10,637 bases of DNA, taken from assembly GCA_017853235.1 (NCBI GenBank), contig JAFMJX010000051.1, positions 1 through 10,637 on the forward strand, written 5' to 3'. Below, in pieces: positions 6,207 to 10,637 of the stretch. Position numbers and translations under genes: made by a program. Source of the DNA: Chitinophagaceae bacterium (lineage in GTDB: Bacteria > Bacteroidota > Bacteroidia > Chitinophagales > Chitinophagaceae). Position 1 is the stretch's first letter. Each line of letters starts with the position of its first letter. The notes beneath the pieces are model-generated. The model saw nothing but the letters and a program-made list of their open reading frames with translations, had not been told where the DNA came from and did no database searches.

Positions 6207-8912
6207 ATGAGATACATGATGACGAGCTCCGAAATAAGACAACAATTTTTAGATTTTTTTGCATCTAAAGGTCATGCTATTGTTCCGTCTGCCCCTATTG
6301 TTTTAAAAAACGACCCCACTTTGTTATTTACCAATGCGGGAATGAATCAGTTTAAAGATTATTTTTTGGGAAATCAAACCCCAAGCCACCCTCGTATTGC
6401 TGATACACAAAAATGTTTACGTGTAAGTGGAAAGCACAATGATTTAGAAGAAGTAGGCGTTGACACCTATCATCATACCATGTTTGAGATGTTGGGCAAT
6501 TGGAGCTTTGGAAATTATTTCAAAGCAGATGCGATTGCATGGAGCTGGGAGTTATTAACCAAAGTGTATGGCATTGATCCTGCTAAATTATATGTCACTG
6601 TATTTGAGGGAGACGCCTCAGAAAACTTACCTGCATCAAGTGTTGCATTACAAGAATGGAAAAAATGGGTGCCCGAAGAAAAAATAATTTACGGTAATAA
6701 AAAAGATAACTTTTGGGAAATGGGTGACACGGGACCTTGTGGCCCATGTAGTGAAATTCACGTTGATATGCGATCGGAGGAAGAAATCGCCCAAATACCA
6801 GGACGTGATTTGGTCAATAAAGACCATCCACAAGTGATTGAAATTTGGAACAATGTATTTATCCAATATAATCGAAAAAAAGACGGCAGCTTAGAACCCT
6901 TGCCTAATAAGCATGTTGATACCGGGATGGGATTTGAAAGACTGGTTAGAGTGATCCAAGGAAAACAAAGCAACTATGACACAGATGTGTTCACAGGAAC
7001 GATAGATGCCGTTACACAAATCACAGGAAAAACATACGACTTTAGTGGCAGCAAACAAGCCATTGCGTTTAGAGTATTAGCCGATCACATCAGAGCCATT
7101 GCTTTTACAATTGCAGATGGTCAATTGCCTTCTAATACAGGTGCAGGATATGTGATTAGAAGAATTTTAAGAAGAGCTGTGAGATACTATTACTCCTATT
7201 TAGACTATAAGCAACCGTTATTACATCAATTGATGCCATTGCTTGCAAAACAATTCCAAAATGTATTCCCAGAATTAAATGCACAACTTGATTTTGTAAG
7301 CAAAGTAGTCAAAGAAGAAGAGGAAGGATTTTTAAGAACTTTAGAAAAAGGATTAAAGCGTATGGATGATATTATTCATACGCATCAAAAAGGGCAAACG
7401 ATTGAAGGAAAATTGGCTTTTGAATTATTTGATACTTATGGATTTCCAGTTGACCTAACCCGATTAATTGCTAGCGAAAATGAATTATTAGTAGATGAAG
7501 CGGGATTTGAAAATGAAATGTTGCAACAAAAAAACCGAAGCAGGGCTGCAACAGCAGTGGACACCAGCGATTGGATTCAAGTAAGCCCTGATGTAGTGAC
7601 GACTTTTACTGGATATACTGAAAATAAAGCAACCACATCTGTTGTAAAATATAGAAGCATCAAAGCCAAAGGCAAAGAATCCTTTCAATGGGTTTTGGCG
7701 GAAACTCCTTTTTATGCAGAAAGTGGAGGCCAAGTAGGTGATATAGGCACTTTGACTTTTGAAGATGGTTCTGTATTAGAAGTAACAGATACTAAAAAAG
7801 AAAATAATTTATTTATTCACTTTACGGATCGTCTTCCAGAAAACATTTCCACAATAGTACAAGCGAGTATAAATACCAGTGCCAGAAAAAATACTACACT
7901 ACACCATTCTGCCACGCACTTATTACATGCCGCTTTACGTGATGTATTAGGAAAGCATGTTGCACAAAAAGGAAGCTTGGTCAATCAAGAACAATTAAGA
8001 TTTGACTTTTCTCATTTTGCCAAAATGACTTCTGAAGAATTAGCAGCAGTTGAAAAAATTGTCAACGAAAAAATTAAAGCTAATATTCCAGTCATTATTA
8101 AGGAAATGAATAAAGAAGAAGCAATTCAGCTAGGTGCAATGGCATTATTTGGAGAAAAATATGGAGATAAAGTAAGAGTGGTTATCATGGACCCTCAATA
8201 TTCAATTGAACTTTGTGGAGGAACGCATGTAGGTTCCACAGGAGAAATAGCCGAATTTTTAATAAAAGCCGAAGCATCTGTAGCAGCAGGGGTAAGAAGA
8301 ATTGAAGCGGTGGTAGGAAATGCAGCGCAAACTTTTATTGCAGCAGCAAAAGATAAATTAATCAAACAAATTCAACAATTAGAAAAGGCAAATAGCATTG
8401 TTGCATCCGCTTTACAAACCAACAATTCAGTTTCAAATGCGAATGAAACTTGGAGTATAGATGAACTGAATACATTGGTATCTCAATTACAAAATGAACA
8501 AAAGGAATTAAAGAAAAAACAAGAAAGTCAAGAAGCTTTATTAGTAAATACTTTGGCACAGGAATTATCTCATCAATTTGAATTACAAAATGGAATATCA
8601 TTTTTAGGAACTCAAGTGAATTTAAATAGTGCAGATAATTTAAAAAAATTAGCGCACCAACTTGGAATTGAAAAACCTAACTCTGTTGTCTTGTTGGTAA
8701 ATACGATTGATGAAAAAGCAGCAATTGCATTATATATCCATGAAACATTGGTAAAAACAAAAAACTGGCAAGCACCGCAAATCATCAAAACAACCATAGC
8801 TCCTTACATAAAAGGTGGCGGTGGTGGCCAACCTTCTTTAGCAAGTGCTGGCGGACAGGATGCGACGCAATTGGACAAAGTGATAGCAGCTGTCAAAAAT
8901 CTTTTAGGCTAA
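6207..8912 (+). CDS. alaS: Alanine--tRNA ligase
   Basis: Class II aminoacyl-tRNA synthetase that charges tRNA-Ala and hydrolyses mischarged Ser/Gly-tRNA-Ala. Its 901 residues are slightly more than E. coli's 876. The catalytic core has FTNAGMNQFKD at 41-51, KCLRVSGKHNDLEEVG at 69-84, HTMFEMLGNWSFG at 90-102 and motif 3 GAGYVIRRILRR at 312-323. The editing domain keeps its zinc-type ligands: H567 and H571 (HSATH), and C670 and H674 (CGGTH). A charged coiled-coil-like stretch around 765-785 leads to the C-Ala domain with its glycine-rich GGGGGQPSLASAGG at 870-883. Both active and proofreading sites look intact. The ATG at 6207 follows an A-rich run typical for Bacteroidota initiation; in-frame ATGs at 6216 and 6219 are alternatives, and 6219 (MTSSEIRQQFLDFF) fits the usual AlaRS N-terminus as well. 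Single-gene unit with its own promoter box and terminator. Confidence 0.97.
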   Translation: MRYMMTSSEIRQQFLDFFASKGHAIVPSAPIVLKNDPTLLFTNAGMNQFKDYFLGNQTPSHPRIADTQKCLRVSGKHNDLEEVGVDTYHHTMFEMLGNWSFGNYFKADAIAWSWELLTKVYGIDPAKLYVTVFEGDASENLPASSVALQEWKKWVPEEKIIYGNKKDNFWEMGDTGPCGPCSEIHVDMRSEEEIAQIPGRDLVNKDHPQVIEIWNNVFIQYNRKKDGSLEPLPNKHVDTGMGFERLVRVIQGKQSNYDTDVFTGTIDAVTQITGKTYDFSGSKQAIAFRVLADHIRAIAFTIADGQLPSNTGAGYVIRRILRRAVRYYYSYLDYKQPLLHQLMPLLAKQFQNVFPELNAQLDFVSKVVKEEEEGFLRTLEKGLKRMDDIIHTHQKGQTIEGKLAFELFDTYGFPVDLTRLIASENELLVDEAGFENEMLQQKNRSRAATAVDTSDWIQVSPDVVTTFTGYTENKATTSVVKYRSIKAKGKESFQWVLAETPFYAESGGQVGDIGTLTFEDGSVLEVTDTKKENNLFIHFTDRLPENISTIVQASINTSARKNTTLHHSATHLLHAALRDVLGKHVAQKGSLVNQEQLRFDFSHFAKMTSEELAAVEKIVNEKIKANIPVIIKEMNKEEAIQLGAMALFGEKYGDKVRVVIMDPQYSIELCGGTHVGSTGEIAEFLIKAEASVAAGVRRIEAVVGNAAQTFIAAAKDKLIKQIQQLEKANSIVASALQTNNSVSNANETWSIDELNTLVSQLQNEQKELKKKQESQEALLVNTLAQELSHQFELQNGISFLGTQVNLNSADNLKKLAHQLGIEKPNSVVLLVNTIDEKAAIALYIHETLVKTKNWQAPQIIKTTIAPYIKGGGGGQPSLASAGGQDATQLDKVIAAVKNLLG

Positions 8913-8967
8913 ATGCTTTATTTGAAAAAACACATTTCATTTAAAGAATTATAAATATTTGATTATT

Positions 8968-8999
8968 AAGGCGTTACAAAAGTAAAGGGACGCCTTTTT
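8968..8999 (+). terminator. Rho-independent terminator after alaS
   Basis: AAGGCGT (8968-8974) pairs with ACGCCTT (8990-8996) across a 15 nt loop, and the stem runs straight into a T-rich tract (TTTTT at 8995-8999, then AATTTTT). It lies 55 bp after the alaS stop and upstream of the next promoter box at 9061. Confidence 0.75.
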
Positions 9000-9060
9000 A
9001 ATTTTTAAAATTTTCAAACTTTTAACATTTGCGAATCTTTTCGTAGTCAAAAAAATCCCT

Positions 9061-9068
9061 TACTTTTG
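9061..9068 (+). promoter_or_regulatory. Bacteroidota -7 promoter box for the plug-PDZ gene
   Basis: TACTTTTG is an exact TAnnTTTG match located between the alaS terminator and the plug-PDZ gene. It predicts a transcription start near 9072-9076. The in-frame TTG at 9066 lies within the box and so cannot be in the mRNA; this fixes the start downstream, at the ATG at 9114 or the one at 9123. No TTG was found at the -33 spacing. Confidence 0.6.
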
Positions 9069-9113
9069 AATCGGAATAAGAATCCATTACAAAATTTCAT
9101 AAACAAATATAAA

Positions 9114-10463
9114 ATGTCGAAAATGAACTCATGTAACCACTATTTAAAGACAATCTGTTTCACTGTATTGTGCTTTATCACTGTCAATGTAATTGCACAA
9201 AATAAAGAATCCAATAAAAAAGCAACTGTTATAACTATAACAGATACCCTGATAAAAAAAGAAAAAGCACCTTTATACATTATTGATGGAAAGGAATCAG
9301 CAACCCATACCATCAATGATATTTCACCTAATGATATAGAAAAAATTGATGTTTTAAAAGGAGCATCAGCCACCAAAGTGTATGGCAAGAAAGGCGCTAA
9401 TGGTGTAGTTGTTATTACGACTAAATCTTTTGCAAAAAAAGAAGCTCCCAAAAATACAGATACCACCAAAAAAAGTGTAACTGTAAAAGTCACTGCAAAA
9501 TCAAACCATGATCAACATGATAAAAATGTGAAAGAAGAAGAAATGAATATTGTCATAGATGGAGATCATGTCATGATCAATGGAGAGGAAGTAGCAGAAA
9601 ATGATCCACGCATCAATGGCAGTGGCAATAAACGTATTAAAATTCAAAAAATGATCACTGCACCAAAAAAAGTGCAAGGTTTTAAATTAGATAAAAAAAA
9701 TGAACTACAAGAAGAAAGTGATGAAATGGAAGAAGACGATTTAGAGGAAATCAATACTCCGATGCCTCCAATGAATAAAGCTTTTTTAGGAGTAGTTACA
9801 GAAGCGACCGAAAAAGGTGCTAAAGTGAAAGATGTAAATGAAGAGAGCCCTGCAGCCAAAGCAGACATTCAAGTGGATGATATCATCACACAAGTAAAAG
9901 ATGCAAAAATTTCGGGGCCGGAAGATTTATATGAAGCCATTGGAAAATGTAGTCCTGACGAAACCATTTCTATTACGCTTATTAGGAAAGGCGAAACAAA
10001 ACAGATCAAAGCTATATTAGCAAAAAATAAAAATTATAATAACCAGCCTCAAGTTCAATTTTTTAATTTTTCTAACCCTAAAATGAACAATGGCAACCGT
10101 AATCAAAGACGTCCTGGATTCAATTTTGAAATTCCAAACATGCCCGAACTTAACGGAATCATGGACAGATATGTAAGAAAACCAAAATTAGGAATCACTA
10201 TTGAAGATTTAGAAGTAGGAGAAGGTGTAAAAATTACTTCTGTAACAGAAGGGTCACCTGCAGAAAAAGCTGGTTTACAAAAAAATGATATCATTACTAG
10301 TGTGAATGATAAAAAAGTAAAAGATGTGGATGGTATTAAACCAATCATTGGCGGTAATACTAATTTAGAAGGCAGTAACTTCAAATTCAATGTTACCCGT
10401 AATGGTAAAAACAATGTAATTGAAGTTAAATTTCCAAGAAAATTAAAAACAGCCGATTTGTAG
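9114..10463 (+). CDS. Secreted protein with TonB-plug-like domain and two PDZ domains
   Basis: A 449-residue exported protein. A signal peptide covers about residues 1-29 (hydrophobic core ICFTVLCFITVNVIA, then AQ/N). Residues 52-104 resemble the plug end of SusC/RagA TonB-dependent receptors: LYIIDGK, then IEKIDVLKGASATKVYG and GANGVVVITTK, but no beta-barrel follows. A short repeat-like segment MNIVIDGDHVMINGEEV lies at 144-160, followed by a very acidic linker EESDEMEEDDLEE at 200-212. PDZ 1 spans about 222-303 (FLGVV, SPAAKADIQVDDIITQV) and PDZ 2 about 356-442 (LGITI, SPAEKAGLQKNDIITSV), separated by an Asn/Pro-rich linker. There is no protease domain: no trypsin-like or M56 motif is seen. 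PDZ domains bind C-terminal or extended peptides, so a periplasmic binding, scaffold or sensing role is possible but not shown. The start was chosen downstream of the -7 box at 9061-9068; the ATG at 9123 is an alternative. Single-gene unit closed by a strong hairpin. Confidence 0.85.
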   Translation: MSKMNSCNHYLKTICFTVLCFITVNVIAQNKESNKKATVITITDTLIKKEKAPLYIIDGKESATHTINDISPNDIEKIDVLKGASATKVYGKKGANGVVVITTKSFAKKEAPKNTDTTKKSVTVKVTAKSNHDQHDKNVKEEEMNIVIDGDHVMINGEEVAENDPRINGSGNKRIKIQKMITAPKKVQGFKLDKKNELQEESDEMEEDDLEEINTPMPPMNKAFLGVVTEATEKGAKVKDVNEESPAAKADIQVDDIITQVKDAKISGPEDLYEAIGKCSPDETISITLIRKGETKQIKAILAKNKNYNNQPQVQFFNFSNPKMNNGNRNQRRPGFNFEIPNMPELNGIMDRYVRKPKLGITIEDLEVGEGVKITSVTEGSPAEKAGLQKNDIITSVNDKKVKDVDGIKPIIGGNTNLEGSNFKFNVTRNGKNNVIEVKFPRKLKTADL

Positions 10464-10487
10464 TATACATAAGTTACGCTCATAAGG

Positions 10488-10530
10488 AATGAAAACCCCT
10501 TCCCTGTATAAGTGGAAGGGGTTTTCATTT
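10488..10530 (+). terminator. Strong hairpin terminator after the plug-PDZ gene
   Basis: A 16 bp perfect inverted repeat: the left arm at 10488-10503 (AATGAAAACCCCTTCC) pairs with the right arm at 10514-10529 around a 10 nt loop. The right arm contains GGGG followed by TTTTCATTTT, and two G-U pairs could extend the base. It lies 24 bp after the stop codon and just before the gatB promoter box. The near-symmetrical sequence could also terminate transcription from the other strand. Confidence 0.82.
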
Positions 10531-10545
10531 TAGGCTTAAAAACTG

Positions 10546-10553
10546 TACTTTTG
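10546..10553 (+). promoter_or_regulatory. Bacteroidota -7 box abutting the gatB start codon
   Basis: TACTTTTG is an exact TAnnTTTG match and is identical to the box at 9061-9068. Only 3 nt separate it from the gatB ATG at 10557, so a transcript starting the usual few bases after the box would begin at or beside the A of the ATG. It follows directly after the upstream terminator. No TTG was seen at -33. Confidence 0.6.
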
Positions 10554-10556
10554 CAA

Positions 10557-10637
10557 ATGACTTATTCCGCGCAATACGAAGCTGTCATAGGCTTAGAAAT
10601 ACATGCACAATTAGCAACAGCAACCAAATTATTTTGC
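10557..10637 (+). CDS. gatB: Aspartyl/glutamyl-tRNA(Asn/Gln) amidotransferase subunit B, N-terminal fragment (3' cut by window edge)
   Basis: The first 27 codons of GatB, running off the window. The sequence YEAVIGLEIHAQLATATKLFC is the highly recognisable GatB N-terminus, whose usual form is YExVIGLEvHaQLxTxSKlFC; its Glu, His and Cys belong to the conserved front of the kinase-like domain. With GatA and GatC, GatB transamidates Glu-tRNA-Gln and/or Asp-tRNA-Asn. The gene starts at the first ATG after the terminator hairpin. The preceding -7 box ends 3 nt from this ATG, suggesting a leaderless mRNA. No further in-frame ATG is seen within the 27 visible codons, which supports this start. Confidence 0.93.
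   Translation, partial: MTYSAQYEAVIGLEIHAQLATATKLFC

Noticed and set aside
6648..8797. Minus-strand open frames inside alaS (60-81 codons)
   Set aside because: All are contained in conserved alaS sequence, without motifs or plausible start contexts.
9140..10528. Minus-strand open frames of 117, 74 and 141 codons opposite the plug-PDZ gene
   Set aside because: The plus-strand protein has a signal peptide and recognisable domains. The reverse frames give Ser/Thr/Phe-rich low-complexity products typical of antisense to Lys/Glu/Asp-rich coding sequence, and one runs through the terminator hairpin.
1..10637. Mobile elements, CRISPR repeats, tRNA/rRNA genes, riboswitches, or a defence or secondary-metabolite cluster
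   Set aside because: Reading both strands showed no transposase or integrase motifs, no regularly spaced direct repeats and no tRNA-like cloverleaf; gene content is housekeeping with short intergenic gaps.

Overview
The window is an ordinary chromosomal stretch from an AT-rich member of the Bacteroidota, most likely a Chitinophagaceae-like organism. Three things point there. Consensus Bacteroidota -7 promoter boxes (TAnnTTTG) lie just upstream of three genes. Start codons sit in A-rich rather than Shine-Dalgarno contexts. The protein types fit as well: a SusC/RagA plug-like domain, an M23 peptidase divergent from alaS, and a Bacteroidota-style PEP carboxylase. The family-level placement is inferred from protein style, not from a search.

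Layout: (1) Bases 1-1044, + strand: the C-terminal end of rodA (cell-wall elongation polymerase of the SEDS family), followed after 13 bp by a complete MBL-fold metallohydrolase. (2) Bases 1111-3702, + strand: phosphoenolpyruvate carboxylase (anaplerotic oxaloacetate synthesis), whose stop codon overlaps that of a convergent AlkA-like DNA glycosylase (3699-4301, - strand). (3) Bases 4434-4871, + strand: a small secreted NTF2/DUF4440-like protein, converging on a - strand pair (4881-6090) made of an M23 LytM-type peptidase and a two-helix membrane protein. (4) Bases 6207-8912, + strand: alanyl-tRNA synthetase, transcribed divergently from the M23 gene and closed by a hairpin terminator. (5) Bases 9114-10463, + strand: a secreted protein with a TonB-plug-like domain and two PDZ domains, closed by a long perfect hairpin. 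(6) Bases 10557-10637, + strand: the first 27 codons of gatB, with a -7 box so close to the ATG that the mRNA may be leaderless.

Most genes are housekeeping: cell wall (rodA, M23), central carbon (ppc), DNA repair (AlkA-like) and translation (alaS, gatB). I found no CRISPR array, insertion sequence, prophage, tRNA or rRNA, and no defence system. No intergenic gap exceeds about 200 bases. The points most worth a second look are the plug-PDZ-PDZ protein, the putatively leaderless gatB, the PEPC active-site loop variant, and the uncharacterised small membrane protein next to the M23 peptidase. I do not see strong evidence for an undescribed multi-gene system.
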